NCBI RefSeq assembly: GCF_004570875.1 | Contig: NZ_SPQK01000001.1 | Location: forward strand, 372,001-436,000 | DNA from: Blastococcus sp. CT_GayMR16 | GTDB taxonomy: Bacteria > Actinomycetota > Actinomycetes > Mycobacteriales > Geodermatophilaceae | DNA length: 64,000 nt | Direction of reading: 5' to 3' | In this document: piece by piece, positions 37,044 to 46,209 of the stretch | Position numbering within the stretch: position 1 is the first letter of the stretch | How the letters are laid out: every line of letters begins with the position of its first letter | Notes under the pieces: model-generated | The model's input: only the letters and a program-made list of their open reading frames with translations | The model's database searches: none | What the model was told of the DNA's origin: nothing | Program-made: the position numbers and the translations under genes

Positions 37044-38857
37044 TGCCGCTGCCGGAGTCCACCGCGTCCACCCCGTGGCCCCCGACCGACATCGCCCCCT
37101 ACGCGAAGGACCAGGCCGCGTGGGCAGCCTGGTGGTCCGGCGACACCCAGGGCCTCGCTGACACCACGCAGGGCGGCGGCACCACTGGTCGCCGCTCCTT
37201 CTGGGGCCGACGCAAGACCGGTACCGACACCACCCGGGCGACCGCGCACCTGCACGCCACCCTCGCCGCCGACATCGCGTCCACGTCCGCGGACCTGCTG
37301 TTCGGTGAGCCCCCGTCCCTCCTCGTCCCCGACGTGTCCCTGGCCCGCGCCCACGAGCGCCGCGCCGCCGGGCAGGGCGCCACCGAGGGCGAGCTGGCCG
37401 CGTGGCCCCAGTCCGGGCTGACCACCGGCGAGACGGTGCAGGCGCAGGACAGGCTCGACACCCTCATGGATTCCATCGGCCTGGCGAACCGGCTGCTGGA
37501 GGCCGGCGAGGTGTGCGCGGCCACCGGGGGCGTGTACCTGCGGCCGCTGTGGGACAAGGCCGCCGCCGACTATCCGCTGCTGACCGTCGTCGACGCCGAC
37601 CGCGGCGTGCCCGACTTCCGGTACGGGCAGCTGGTCGCCGTCACCTTCGTCGAGGAGGTCATGAGCGAGGGCGACGTCGTGTGGCGGCACCTCGAGCGGC
37701 ACGAGCCCGGCGTGATCCTCCACGGCCTGTACGTCGGCGCCGGCGCCATGCTGGGCCGGCGGGTATCGCTGACCGATCACCCCGCGACGATGGGGTTCAT
37801 GGACGAGGTGCCGGTCCCCGTGGAGATCACCGGCGGTCGGCCGGGCATCATGCCCCGCTTTGTGCCGAACGTGCTGCCCAACCGCAAGCACCGCAAGTAC
37901 CCCATCGGCCGGTCGGACTACGCCGGCTGCGAGTCGTTCCTGGACGCCCTCGACGAGACGTGGACGTCGTGGATGCGGGACCTCCGCCTGGGCCAGGCGC
38001 GGCTCGTGGTCCCGGACGAGTTCCTCACCCCGGTCGGTGGCCGGCCGGGGTCCGAGCGGCAGTTCGGCGGCGCCGGCAGTGTGGGTGGGCCGGGGTCGGC
38101 GCGGGGTTTCGACCTGGACGCCGAGCTGTTCACCGGCCTGAACATCGCCGACCTGGAGAAGCTGTCGAACCCGATCTCTCAGGTGCAGTTCGACATCCGC
38201 GTGGAGCAGCACGAGCGCACCGCGGTCGCCCTGACCGAGCACATCATCTCCACGGCCGGCTACTCCCCGCAGACGTTCGGGTTGCAGATCGAGGGGCGGG
38301 CGGAGAGCGGGACGGCGCTGCGCATCCGTGAGGGGAAGACGTGGCGGACGCAGGGCCGCAAGCAGCGGTACTGGGCGCCGGAGCTGTCGTCGGTCGGTGA
38401 GACCCTGCTGGCCCTGGACCGGGTGATCTTCGGGCGTCCGACGCCGGTGGCGCGTCCGGCGATCGGCTGGCAGGAGCTGGCCGATGACCCGCAGGGCACC
38501 GCGCAGTGGGTGAACACCCTCGCGTCGGCGCGGGCGGCGTCGATCGAGACGCGGGTGCGGTTGGCGCAGCCCGGCCTGGACGACGACCAGATCACCCAGG
38601 AGGTTTCCCGCATCAAGGCCGAGGACGGCCTGGGGCTGCCTGACCCGCTGGCCGACCCGGAGCTGGGCCGCGGCCCGGTCGGTGACTCGTCGGACATCAA
38701 GGCGAAGGCCGACGCCATGGGCGTGCTGATCCGCGCCGGCGTCGAACCTGAGGACGCTGCGATCCGCGTGGGGCTGGCCGGTGTCGAGTTCACGGGTGCC
38801 GTGCCGGTGTCGCTGCGCCTGCCGACCGCCGACGCCTCCGGCCTCGAGCAGACCTGA
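37043..38857 (+). CDS. Portal protein
   Basis: 604 aa from GTG 37043. Position after terminase, size and helical middle fit the phage_prot_Gp6 (SPP1-type) portal family: TLAADIASTSADLLFGEPP, EAGEVCAATGGVYLRPLWD, FVPNVLPNRKHRKYPIGRSD and QTFGLQIEGRAESGTALRIR. It forms the dodecameric head vertex through which DNA is packaged and the tail is joined. Confidence 0.87.
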   Translation: MPLPESTASTPWPPTDIAPYAKDQAAWAAWWSGDTQGLADTTQGGGTTGRRSFWGRRKTGTDTTRATAHLHATLAADIASTSADLLFGEPPSLLVPDVSLARAHERRAAGQGATEGELAAWPQSGLTTGETVQAQDRLDTLMDSIGLANRLLEAGEVCAATGGVYLRPLWDKAAADYPLLTVVDADRGVPDFRYGQLVAVTFVEEVMSEGDVVWRHLERHEPGVILHGLYVGAGAMLGRRVSLTDHPATMGFMDEVPVPVEITGGRPGIMPRFVPNVLPNRKHRKYPIGRSDYAGCESFLDALDETWTSWMRDLRLGQARLVVPDEFLTPVGGRPGSERQFGGAGSVGGPGSARGFDLDAELFTGLNIADLEKLSNPISQVQFDIRVEQHERTAVALTEHIISTAGYSPQTFGLQIEGRAESGTALRIREGKTWRTQGRKQRYWAPELSSVGETLLALDRVIFGRPTPVARPAIGWQELADDPQGTAQWVNTLASARAASIETRVRLAQPGLDDDQITQEVSRIKAEDGLGLPDPLADPELGRGPVGDSSDIKAKADAMGVLIRAGVEPEDAAIRVGLAGVEFTGAVPVSLRLPTADASGLEQT

Positions 38858-38861
38858 GCCG

Positions 38862-39941
38862 GTGCCGGTCTCCCCTGACGGCGGGGCCCGCTTCGCCAAG
38901 ATCCTCGCCGACCTGTACTCCGACGCCGCCGCGCACCTCATCGGCCTCGTCTCCAACCGGCTCGCCGCCGGCATCGACCAGCGGGGCTGGGCGGAGCAGA
39001 AGCTGTCCGACACCCTCCGGCTGCGACGGGACGCGCAGCGGTTCGTGGCCACCCTCGGAGACGAGGTCGACGCCAACCTCTACGACCTCCTGGCCGACGC
39101 CTACTCATCGGGGGTCCTCGCCGCCGGCGGACCGGGCGTCGCCGAGGCCGCGCCGGGCATCGTCGCCGCAAACCGTGGCGCGGTGCAGGCATACGCGGCG
39201 GAGCTGGCCGGCACCGTGAAGTCCACGCACACCCGGATGCTGCGCAGCGCGGAGGACATCTACCAGCGGGTGATCGCCGACGTCGCCGGGCAGGTGGTCA
39301 CCGGGGTGCAGACCCGCCGCGAGGTCGCCGCTAAGGCCGTGTCCCGCCTCGCCGGTGCCGGGGTCCGCGGGTTCACCGACCGCGCCGGCCGCAACTGGGA
39401 GCTGTCGTCGTATGTGGAGATGGCGACGAGGACGACGGCCGGGCAGGCGCACGTTCAGGGCGGCCTGGACCGGTACACGCAGACCGGCCGGGACCTGGTG
39501 ATCGTGTCCGACGCGCCGGAGGAATGCGAGAAGTGCCGCCCGTTCGAGGGGCGGGTGCTGTCCCTGTCCGGGCGGGAGCCGACCGCCGAGGAGGTGAAGG
39601 GCCACCGGTACGCCGGGACGCTGCGGGAGGCCCGGTCGCGGGGGTTCATGCACCCGAACTGCCGGCACGCCCTGGCGGGGTTCACGCCGGGCCTGACGAA
39701 GCCGCCGGCGCGGGACACCGCCGACCCGGAGGGCGACAAGCTGCGGCAGGAGCAGCGGGCCCTGGAGCGGGGTGTGCGGGACGCGAAGCGGAAGGTGGCG
39801 GGGGCGGCGCCGTTCGGTGACACCGAGGAGCTGCGGGCGGCGCAGGCGCTGGTGCGGCTGCGGCAGTTCAAGCTGCGGGCGTTCGTCGGCGAGCACGACC
39901 GGAAGCGGCTGCCGTACCGGGAGACCCTCGGCGCCCGGTAG
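38862..39941 (+). CDS. MuF-like minor capsid protein
   Basis: 359 aa from GTG 38862. C-terminal Mu-F motif: CEKCRPFEGRVLSL and MHPNCRHALAGF. N-terminal helical domain. In this family the protein is packed in the head with the portal. A long basic tail follows the motif. Confidence 0.82.
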   Translation: MPVSPDGGARFAKILADLYSDAAAHLIGLVSNRLAAGIDQRGWAEQKLSDTLRLRRDAQRFVATLGDEVDANLYDLLADAYSSGVLAAGGPGVAEAAPGIVAANRGAVQAYAAELAGTVKSTHTRMLRSAEDIYQRVIADVAGQVVTGVQTRREVAAKAVSRLAGAGVRGFTDRAGRNWELSSYVEMATRTTAGQAHVQGGLDRYTQTGRDLVIVSDAPEECEKCRPFEGRVLSLSGREPTAEEVKGHRYAGTLREARSRGFMHPNCRHALAGFTPGLTKPPARDTADPEGDKLRQEQRALERGVRDAKRKVAGAAPFGDTEELRAAQALVRLRQFKLRAFVGEHDRKRLPYRETLGAR

Positions 39942-39961
39942 GTGTTCAGTCCTGAACGCGC

Positions 39962-39989
39962 TGATACGGGCGCGCGCACGGTGATCGGG
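39962..39989 (+). promoter_or_regulatory. Late-boundary element 2 (before scaffold)
   Basis: TGATAC, 10 bp, then ACGGTGATCGGG; 28 bp upstream of the TTG start at 40,018. A TTCAG-TC-CTGAA palindrome precedes it at 39,946-39,957. Confidence 0.65.
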
Positions 39990-40017
39990 TCAACCCTCAG
40001 GAGCCCAGGGAGCCCCC

Positions 40018-40752
40018 TTGACCCGCACCGTGCACGGCATCGACCTCACCCAGCCCGACGGCGTCGCCCGCCTCCTCGCCCACCACCGCGGCCGGTGGGG
40101 CACGGCGACGATGACCGCTCCCACCGGCACGCAGACGACCGAGACGACGAAGACCGAGACGAAGCCCGAGACGACCGGCCAGCAGACCACGACCGAGACG
40201 ACGAAGACCGAGTCCGAGGCGAAGTTCACGCAGGCCGACCTCGACCGTGTCCTCCAGACACGCCTGGCCGAGGAGCAGGGCAAGTGGCAGAAGAAGCTGG
40301 ACGACGCCGCCGCCCTCGCCGGGAAGTCCGAGACGGACAAGCTGACCATCGAGCGGGACCAGGCCAAGGCCGCCGCCACCGAGACGACGCAGAAGGCGGC
40401 GCAGCGCATCGCCCAGACGGAGGCGAAGGTGGCGGCGATCTCGGCCGGCGCGAACCCGGAGCGGGTGACGGCGATCGTGCGGAACGCCGACCTTGACTCG
40501 GCGGTGAAGGACGGGGAGGTCGACGAGGCTGCGATCAAGGCCGCGGTCGAGAAGGTGCTGACGGAGTACCCGGAGTGGAAGGCCACGGCCGGGAGCAGCG
40601 TGACCGCGTCGGGTGGGGAGATGAACGGCGGCGGGAACAACGGGAAGCCGACGTTCACCCGGAAGCAGCTGGAGGAGATGCCTCCGGAGGAGATGGCGAA
40701 GCGGATCGACGAGATCAACGCCGCCGTCGCCGAGGGTCGGGTCACCGGCTGA
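40018..40752 (+). CDS. Scaffolding protein
   Basis: 244 aa from TTG 40018; ATG 40111 is an alternative start. Thr/Glu/Lys-rich N-terminus, then a long charged helix (QADLDRVLQTRLAEEQGKWQ) and a Gly/Asn-rich C-terminal segment (GGGNNGKPTFTRKQLEEMPP). This composition and the place before the capsid gene are typical of scaffolds that guide prohead assembly. Confidence 0.82.
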   Translation: MTRTVHGIDLTQPDGVARLLAHHRGRWGTATMTAPTGTQTTETTKTETKPETTGQQTTTETTKTESEAKFTQADLDRVLQTRLAEEQGKWQKKLDDAAALAGKSETDKLTIERDQAKAAATETTQKAAQRIAQTEAKVAAISAGANPERVTAIVRNADLDSAVKDGEVDEAAIKAAVEKVLTEYPEWKATAGSSVTASGGEMNGGGNNGKPTFTRKQLEEMPPEEMAKRIDEINAAVAEGRVTG

Positions 40753-41300
40753 TGTCCGGGCACGGGCACGTCATCCCCAACCCCGACGGCAGCAAGGCCC
40801 GGTGCGGCGGGCCGGCACTGTGCTCGGTCTGCCAGCGGGAAGCCCTGGGCCGCGAGGACATCTGGACGAGCACCCCGGACGGCGCCACGGCTCCGTCGGA
40901 GCCCAACGTCCAGTCCGCCACGCCGGGTGAGTTCGCGGCCCGGTGGAACGCGTGCACCGAGGAGGAGCGCGCGGGCTGGCTGCGGGCGATGCAGGTCGCG
41001 TCCGAGGCCGCCGTGCTCTGCCGGATGGTGCACCAGAAGCCCCGGCAGCACGGCACCGTCGAGCAGCTGGTGCGCGACGTCGACTTCGACGGCGAGGCGA
41101 CCGTCGTGACCCCGGACGGCGTCGAGCACGTCGGCGTCCTGCCCGCGAGTGCGGCCGTCCCGCCGGGAGTATCTCGCGTCGGAGGCCACACGCTGCTGTT
41201 CCTGGTCGGGCCGGACCGCGTGTTCGAGGTCATGGGCCTGGAGACGGTCAACGGCGGGCAGGGTGACGACCCCGCCGTCCTGCGACTCCGGCCCGTCTGA
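40752..41300 (+). CDS. Phage protein with Cys motif, unknown
   Basis: 182 aa from ATG 40752 (TGATG overlap). An N-terminal CxxC (LCSVCQRE) follows HVIPNPDGSKARCGG. No family recognised. Lies between scaffold and capsid genes. Confidence 0.62.
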   Translation: MSGHGHVIPNPDGSKARCGGPALCSVCQREALGREDIWTSTPDGATAPSEPNVQSATPGEFAARWNACTEEERAGWLRAMQVASEAAVLCRMVHQKPRQHGTVEQLVRDVDFDGEATVVTPDGVEHVGVLPASAAVPPGVSRVGGHTLLFLVGPDRVFEVMGLETVNGGQGDDPAVLRLRPV

Positions 41301-41515
41301 TGGCCAAGCCCGTCGTCCGCGACCCGGCGGAAGAGCGCCAGGCCGAGGGCATCGCGTTCGGCCTGTACGTGCTCCAGGCCCCGATCGGGGCCGACCACCA
41401 GCAGAAGTGGCGGGAGCTCCAGGGGACCCGGCGGCAGGAGTTCGACCTGCTCATGTCCAAGGCGCGGTTCGTGCTCGCCATGGCACCCGACGTCCCGACG
41501 CGGGACCCGGTCTGA
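41300..41515 (+). CDS. Small phage protein
   Basis: 71 aa from ATG 41300 (1-bp overlap). Helical: EERQAEGIAFGLYVLQAPIG and KWRELQGTRRQEFDLLMSKA. Unknown. Confidence 0.6.
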   Translation: MAKPVVRDPAEERQAEGIAFGLYVLQAPIGADHQQKWRELQGTRRQEFDLLMSKARFVLAMAPDVPTRDPV

Positions 41516-41962
41516 ATGCGGCCCACCCCGATCCCCGACGCCGAGGTGTGGCCCGGCTCCCAGCGGGTCGTCATCGGCCCACCCGGGAACGACCTCGACT
41601 CCGACATCGCCGCCGTCGAAGTACTCCGCGACGTCGTCCAGGTCGGCACCGGCTCCGGACCCCGCATGTCCACCCGCTGCGTCCTCGAGGACGACGACCT
41701 CGAGCTGCTCGCCGCCGGCGGCACCGTCTGGGTGTCCTTCTACGGCGGGCAGCTGCTGCCGTTCTCCGTCGACGTCCAGCCTCCGGTCCGGGCCGCCGAC
41801 CCGCACGTCTTGCTCCGCCTGGACATGTCCGGTGGGGGGATGGACTGGAGGGCCACGCTCGGCGGCGTCCCGGACGGCATGGCAGCGGCCGATTTCGCCG
41901 AGGGCTGCGCCCAGGCTCTCCTGGAGATGGCGTCCGAGTGGCGTGCGTCAGCCGATGGCTGA
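41516..41962 (+). CDS. Phage protein, unknown
   Basis: 148 aa from ATG 41516, directly abutting the previous stop. Mostly beta-like (VLEDDDLELLAAGGTVWVSF) with a helical end (FAEGCAQALLEMASEW). No family recognised. Confidence 0.6.
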   Translation: MRPTPIPDAEVWPGSQRVVIGPPGNDLDSDIAAVEVLRDVVQVGTGSGPRMSTRCVLEDDDLELLAAGGTVWVSFYGGQLLPFSVDVQPPVRAADPHVLLRLDMSGGGMDWRATLGGVPDGMAAADFAEGCAQALLEMASEWRASADG

Positions 41963-42119
41963 CTGCCGTGTCTCGCCGCGGGGCTGGTGGTGTTCACGGA
42001 GGGCCGGACACTCACCGCCGTGCGCGCTACGGCCCCGAGCGTGGAACTTGCGTGCCCGCGGCGCCGCCCTCGTCTGCTGGGCCGAGGACCGGTGGATCAA
42101 GCGGGACCCGGACCGCTGA
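41955..42119 (+). CDS. Possible small basic phage protein
   Basis: 54 aa from ATG 41955, overlapping the previous gene by 8 bp. Arg/Trp/Cys-rich, ending CWAEDRWIKRDPDR. Its TGA coincides with the start of the late-boundary element at 42,117, as the HNH stop does at 37,016, which favours this frame over the others. Confidence 0.45.
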   Translation: MADCRVSPRGWWCSRRAGHSPPCALRPRAWNLRARGAALVCWAEDRWIKRDPDR

Positions 42120-42144
42120 TACCGGCTGTCTCACCCTGCACGTA
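42117..42144 (+). promoter_or_regulatory. Late-boundary element 3 (before capsid)
   Basis: TGATAC, 10 bp, then ACCCTGCACGTA, the most divergent copy. The capsid GTG is 146 bp further on; the region between holds no gene that I can support. Confidence 0.5.
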
Positions 42145-42289
42145 GCGCCCGGCCAACCAGTCTGGGGAAGAGGCCGGAAGGCCGGGCGCGGACCCACTGA
42201 GGGTCAGGGGCACCACCCGCTCACCCGCGCGGGCGCCGACGGGCGACACCACGGACCGACCCCGTTCCGCGACCCCCGAAAGGCCCCCC

Positions 42290-43150
42290 GTGAGTCTCAA
42301 CAACTTCATCCCCGCCGTCTGGGCCGGGAACCTGCTGGCCAACCTGAACAACGCGCACGTGTTCGCCCAGGCGGGCATGGTCAACCGCGACTACGAGGGC
42401 GAGATCCGCGCCTCCGGTGACCGCGTGAAGATCAACCAGATCGGCCGCGTCACGATCTTCGACTACACGAAGAACACGGACATGCCCGCGCCCGAGGTGC
42501 TCACCGACAACCAGCGTGAGCTGATCATCAACCAGGCGAAGGCGTTCAACTTCGTCATCGACGACGTCGACAAGGCGCAGACCCAGCCGAAGGTGATGGG
42601 CGAGGCGACGAAGGAAGCCGCCTACGCCCTGTCCGACGTCGCCGACCGGTACGTCGCCGGCCTCTACGTGGGTGCCGGGTCCAACCTCGGCAGTACCGTG
42701 GCCCCGGAGACGCTGGCGACCCCGGCGGAGGCCTACGACCTCCTCGTCGAGCTCGGCATCCTGCTGGACGAGAACAAGGCGGCGGGCCCCCGACAGGTCG
42801 CCGTCCCGCCGTGGTTCGTCGGCCAGCTGGCCCGCGACGACCGGTTCATCAAGACCGGGTCCGCCGGCGCGGAGAGCACCCTGCGCAACGGGTTCAGCGG
42901 CCAGGCCGCCGGCTTCGACATCGTCAAGTCGAACAACGTGCCGACCGCAGTGGACGGCACCGCCGGCACCTCGTTCAAGATCCAGGCGTCCACTCCGCAG
43001 GCCCGGTCCTTCGCGGAGCAGATCGTGGAGACCGAGGCCTACCGGCCGGAGCGCCGCTTCGGCGACGCCCTCAAGGGTCTGCACGTGTACGGCGGGAAGG
43101 TCATCCGTCCCGAGGCCCTCGTCGTCGCGCACGTCAAGCGCCCGGCCTGA
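42290..43150 (+). CDS. Major capsid protein
   Basis: 286 aa from GTG 42290. SLNNFIPAVWAGNLLANLNN, then MVNRDYEGEIRASGDRVKIN and the FNFVIDDVDKAQ region place it in the P22-coat-like group of HK97-fold capsids. It follows the scaffold and precedes connector genes. Confidence 0.88.
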   Translation: MSLNNFIPAVWAGNLLANLNNAHVFAQAGMVNRDYEGEIRASGDRVKINQIGRVTIFDYTKNTDMPAPEVLTDNQRELIINQAKAFNFVIDDVDKAQTQPKVMGEATKEAAYALSDVADRYVAGLYVGAGSNLGSTVAPETLATPAEAYDLLVELGILLDENKAAGPRQVAVPPWFVGQLARDDRFIKTGSAGAESTLRNGFSGQAAGFDIVKSNNVPTAVDGTAGTSFKIQASTPQARSFAEQIVETEAYRPERRFGDALKGLHVYGGKVIRPEALVVAHVKRPA

Positions 43151-43159
43151 CCCCTGACC

Positions 43160-43199
43160 GTCCCGGGGGCCGCGTGGAGGGCTCCCCGGCCCCCGGGAC
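43160..43199 (+). terminator. Terminator hairpin after the capsid gene
   Basis: Perfect 12-bp stem GTCCCGGGGGCC / GGCCCCCGGGAC with a 16-nt loop, 9 bp past the capsid stop. It may lower transcription of connector genes relative to capsid. Confidence 0.75.
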
Positions 43200-43245
43200 G
43201 CTCCAGCCCCTGAGATCCTGACCAGACCACCCGGAAGGCGACACA

Positions 43246-43791
43246 GTGCCCCCCACGCAGCGCAACCAGACCAGCAAGGACAACAAGCCCGCCGGCGTCG
43301 CGCCGGCGGCCGTCGACACGTCCGGCGCGATCACGCCCACCGCGGCCACGGCTGTGGCGGGCGCCCCGAAGCAGGAGTTCCAGGAGACCCCGAACCCGGA
43401 GCTTCAGGCTGCCCTGACCGACCCGGAGCGGGACCTGCAGGAGCAGCACATCGTGGAGGACGGGGCGGTGCTCGCCCGCGACGAGCGGTCGGCGGAGGCA
43501 CCCGGCATCCGCACGGAGGCCGAGGTCGTGGCCGCGCACCAGGCCGCGAACGAGCGCGCCGCGGAGGCCCTCCGCGGTGGGCACACCGCGGACCCGGCGG
43601 TGTCCACCTCCGCGGTGAAGATGCCGCGGGTGGAGAACCGGGAGCGGCAGGTCTACTTCCGCAACCGGGTCAGCGGGCGGGTCGACTCGGTGAACGAGGG
43701 CACGCCGGAGCACGGCGTCGTCCTGGGCGACCCCGACTTCGAGATGGTGTCCCGGTCCGCCGCCACGGACTACGCGAAGTCGCTGGGCTGA
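43246..43791 (+). CDS. Phage head-region protein, unknown
   Basis: 181 aa from GTG 43246 (RBS GGAAGG). A disordered Thr/Ala-rich N-terminus, a helical middle (EAEVVAAHQAANERAAEAL) and a C-terminal part (RQVYFRNRVSGRVDSVNEGT). Possibly a head decoration or connector-region protein, by position. Confidence 0.6.
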   Translation: MPPTQRNQTSKDNKPAGVAPAAVDTSGAITPTAATAVAGAPKQEFQETPNPELQAALTDPERDLQEQHIVEDGAVLARDERSAEAPGIRTEAEVVAAHQAANERAAEALRGGHTADPAVSTSAVKMPRVENRERQVYFRNRVSGRVDSVNEGTPEHGVVLGDPDFEMVSRSAATDYAKSLG

Positions 43792-43797
43792 CCGGCC

Positions 43798-44211
43798 GTG
43801 GTTGACGATCGGGTGTCGGTGCCGGGTGAGCCGGCCGGTCGGCGTGCCGGCTGGTTCCGCTCCCCCGGCGGTGTGCTGGCGCACGCGGACGGGCCGTCGC
43901 AGGTGCGGGCGTTCACGTCCCGCGGCTACAGCGAGGTGTCCGACGAGGAGGCGCGCAGCGAGATCGGGAAGGGCATCACCCTGACCGTGGACCGCTCCGA
44001 CTCCAAGGACACCTTCGACTCGGAGTCGGTGCAGAAGGCCGTCGCCGACGAGGGCAGCCAGGCGAAGGCCCGCGCCGAGGCCGCCCGGAAGGGTGCCGCG
44101 ACGAAGGCCCGGAAGAAGGCCGCGGCTGCCGAGGAGGCCGCGGCCGCCGCAGCTGCTGCCGCCGCCGCGGCGGAAGCCGCAGCGAACGGCGACACCCCGC
44201 CCCCAGGCTGA
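43798..44211 (+). CDS. Phage protein with Lys-rich then poly-Ala tail
   Basis: 137 aa from GTG 43798. The N-terminal 60 residues look structured (WFRSPGGVLAHADG). The C-terminus is ARKGAATKARKKAAAAEEAA, then an almost pure Ala stretch and a PPPG end. The DNA for the Ala run is a GCN repeat. Role unknown. Confidence 0.62.
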   Translation: MVDDRVSVPGEPAGRRAGWFRSPGGVLAHADGPSQVRAFTSRGYSEVSDEEARSEIGKGITLTVDRSDSKDTFDSESVQKAVADEGSQAKARAEAARKGAATKARKKAAAAEEAAAAAAAAAAAAEAAANGDTPPPG

Positions 44212-44213
44212 CG

Positions 44214-44609
44214 GTGCGACCGTTCGCGACAGCCGACGACCTGGCCGGGACTGAACCCGGCCAGGTCGCCTGGCTGACCGCCGACCAGCTGACCGCGATC
44301 GGGGACGACGCCGACCGCATCCTGCTCCGCGCCACCGAGCTGATCGCGGAGCACACCACCACCGGATGGACGCTCAACACCGACGGAGATCCCGCGGTGA
44401 CGGAAGTCCGTGAGGCCCTGCGGGACGCCACCTGCGCGCAGGTGGAGCAGTGGCTGGAGGTCGGCGAGGAGAACGACGTGGCCGGGTACTCACGCGGCGC
44501 CGCGATGGGGGTCGGCGGCGTCAATCTGTCGTCCCTGCCGTCTATCCTCGCGCCCCGCGCCCGCCGCATCCTCCGGCTGTCCGGGCTGAACTCCGCAGTC
44601 GCCTACTGA
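44214..44609 (+). CDS. Head-tail connector (gp6-like)
   Basis: 131 aa from GTG 44214. FATADDLAGTEPG, then DDADRILLRATELI and ATCAQVEQWLEVGEENDV, is the helical connector pattern. It ends in ARRILRLSGLNSAVAY. First of the connector run between capsid and tail tube. Confidence 0.75.
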   Translation: MRPFATADDLAGTEPGQVAWLTADQLTAIGDDADRILLRATELIAEHTTTGWTLNTDGDPAVTEVREALRDATCAQVEQWLEVGEENDVAGYSRGAAMGVGGVNLSSLPSILAPRARRILRLSGLNSAVAY

Positions 44610-44917
44610 TGCGCGTCCCCTCGCAGCTGCTCCGGCAGCACGTGCAGGTGCGAGACCGCACCGAGGACCTGGGCGACGGGCCCGGCTACGGGACATCGCG
44701 CCGTGTCCGCTGCCGCCTCGACTGGCGCACGCAGCTGGTGCGGACGAGCAGCGGCGAGGACATCACCGTCGTCGGCACCATGCTCATCCGCCCAGAGACT
44801 TCGCTGGCCGCCGGCGCCGAGGTGACGATCGACGGCGACGCCCGCACCGTCGTCGACGTCGTCCCCATCTTCGGGCCCGGCGCGAAGCTGGCCGGCCGTA
44901 CGGGGCTGATCCAGTGA
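44609..44917 (+). CDS. Head-closure-type connector
   Basis: 102 aa from ATG 44609 (TGATG overlap). Beta-rich: VRCRLDWRTQLVRTSSGEDI and MLIRPETSLAAGAEVTIDGD, typical of small head-closure or stopper proteins that seal the portal. Confidence 0.68.
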   Translation: MRVPSQLLRQHVQVRDRTEDLGDGPGYGTSRRVRCRLDWRTQLVRTSSGEDITVVGTMLIRPETSLAAGAEVTIDGDARTVVDVVPIFGPGAKLAGRTGLIQ

Positions 44918-45249
44918 AGCTGACGGTGAACCTGAACCCGGCGGCCAAGCGGGCGATGCACGAGGCCGCGGCTAACGCCCTCCAGGACATCGTCGAAGAC
45001 GACCTCGGCGACTCCCAGAACCTGGCCCCCATCGAAGAAGGCACCCTCATCCGCTCCGGGTTCACCGAGGTCGACCGGAAGACGTTGCAAGGGCAGGTCG
45101 CGTTCGACACCCCGTACGCCATCCGGCAGCACGAGGACCCCACGCTTCAGCACGACGCCGGCCGCAAGGATCACTTCCTCGAGGACACCGTCGAGCAGAA
45201 CCGCGCCCGGCACATCGAGTACCTCCAGCAGAAGGTGGCCGGCGCATGA
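44914..45249 (+). CDS. Head-tail joining protein (HK97 gp10-like, tentative)
   Basis: 111 aa from GTG 44914 (GTGA overlap). NPAAKRAMHEAAANALQDIV, then FDTPYAIRQHEDPTLQHD, whose tyrosine/His segment is seen in minor capsid 2/gp10-type proteins. Confidence 0.68.
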   Translation: MKLTVNLNPAAKRAMHEAAANALQDIVEDDLGDSQNLAPIEEGTLIRSGFTEVDRKTLQGQVAFDTPYAIRQHEDPTLQHDAGRKDHFLEDTVEQNRARHIEYLQQKVAGA

Positions 45250-45692
45250 TCTCCTCCGCGCTGCTGCAATACCTGGACTCCATCGGCATCGTCGTCTACG
45301 GGCGCACCGGCAACGACGCGTTCCTCGAAGACCTGCCCGACCAGCCGGTCGCCGCGGTCGCCGCGTTCACCCGGCCCGGTGGGGCGGACACCGACGGCGG
45401 CCACGGCTACGACGAACCCGCCGTGCAGTTCCTCGTCCGCGGGAACAAGGCGAACCCGGCGACACCCGGGCGGGCGCGCGCCGGCTACACGCGCGCGGTC
45501 GCCATCCGCGACGCCCTCCACGGCCTGTCCGGGGTGACGATCGCCGAGGGCACCGACGACGAGGTGTACGTCGTGCAGTGCCTGGCCACCCAGTCCGAAC
45601 CGACGAACATCGGCGACGACCCCGACGACCGGCCCCGCTGGTCGGTGCCCTTCCGCCTCGAGGTCTACCGCCCGACCGCGCTGCGCCCCTGA
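45246..45692 (+). CDS. Tail terminator-type protein
   Basis: 148 aa from ATG 45246 (ATGA overlap). ISSALLQYLDSIGIVVYG and AVQFLVRGNKANPATPGRAR, ending VPFRLEVYRPTA, fit phage tail-terminator proteins. Last connector before the tail tube. Confidence 0.72.
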   Translation: MISSALLQYLDSIGIVVYGRTGNDAFLEDLPDQPVAAVAAFTRPGGADTDGGHGYDEPAVQFLVRGNKANPATPGRARAGYTRAVAIRDALHGLSGVTIAEGTDDEVYVVQCLATQSEPTNIGDDPDDRPRWSVPFRLEVYRPTALRP

Positions 45693-45695
45693 CGC

Positions 45696-45723
45696 TGATA
45701 CCTCCTGTCCGACGCTGACCGGG
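45696..45723 (+). promoter_or_regulatory. Late-boundary element 4 (before tail tube)
   Basis: TGATAC, 10 bp, then ACGCTGACCGGG; 31 bp before the tail-tube ATG. Confidence 0.65.
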
Positions 45724-45754
45724 AACTCCCACCCAGCGCGCGGAAGGCGGCCTC

Positions 45755-46207
45755 ATGGCCAAGGTCAAGATCCTGGCTCGGCACCTCAAGCCGGAGCTGA
45801 ACACCGGAACCACGCTGCTGCCGGTGTGGACCCCGATCGGCGGGCTCAACTCGCTGACCTTCTCCACGGAGAAGACCGACACCGACGACACCGACTTCGA
45901 CTCCGACGGCAACGCGGAGCACAAGGTGGCGCAGCGCGCCCGCTCCATCAGCGCCGAGGGCTTCTACAAGGAGGACCCCGACACCGGTGAGCTCGACGCC
46001 GGCCAGGAGGCGCTGGTGGCCCTCGGCGAGGCCATCGGGTACGACTCCCTGAAGACGATGCGGGTGACCACCCCCGGCGGGAACGTCACCGAGTACGACG
46101 TGTCGGCCAACGTCACGTCCCCGTCCGGTGGCGGCCTCAACGACAACGCCGGTTTCACCGCTGAACTGACGGTGTCCGGGGCGCCCCGCTTCACCCCGGC
46201 TGCCTGA
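45755..46207 (+). CDS. Major tail (tube) protein
   Basis: 150 aa from ATG 45755. WTPIGGLNSLTFSTEKTDTD and DFDSDGNAEHKVAQRARSIS, then ALGEAIGYDSLK, match siphophage tube proteins. Preceded by its own boundary element and followed by the chaperone frameshift pair, the standard order. Confidence 0.85.
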   Translation: MAKVKILARHLKPELNTGTTLLPVWTPIGGLNSLTFSTEKTDTDDTDFDSDGNAEHKVAQRARSISAEGFYKEDPDTGELDAGQEALVALGEAIGYDSLKTMRVTTPGGNVTEYDVSANVTSPSGGGLNDNAGFTAELTVSGAPRFTPAA

Positions 46208-46209
46208 CC

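Noticed and set aside
44090-44195. GCN-rich tract as a phase-variable repeat
   Set aside because: The codons are mixed (GCC, GCG, GCT, GCA), not a pure repeat unit, so slippage is unlikely to be frequent.
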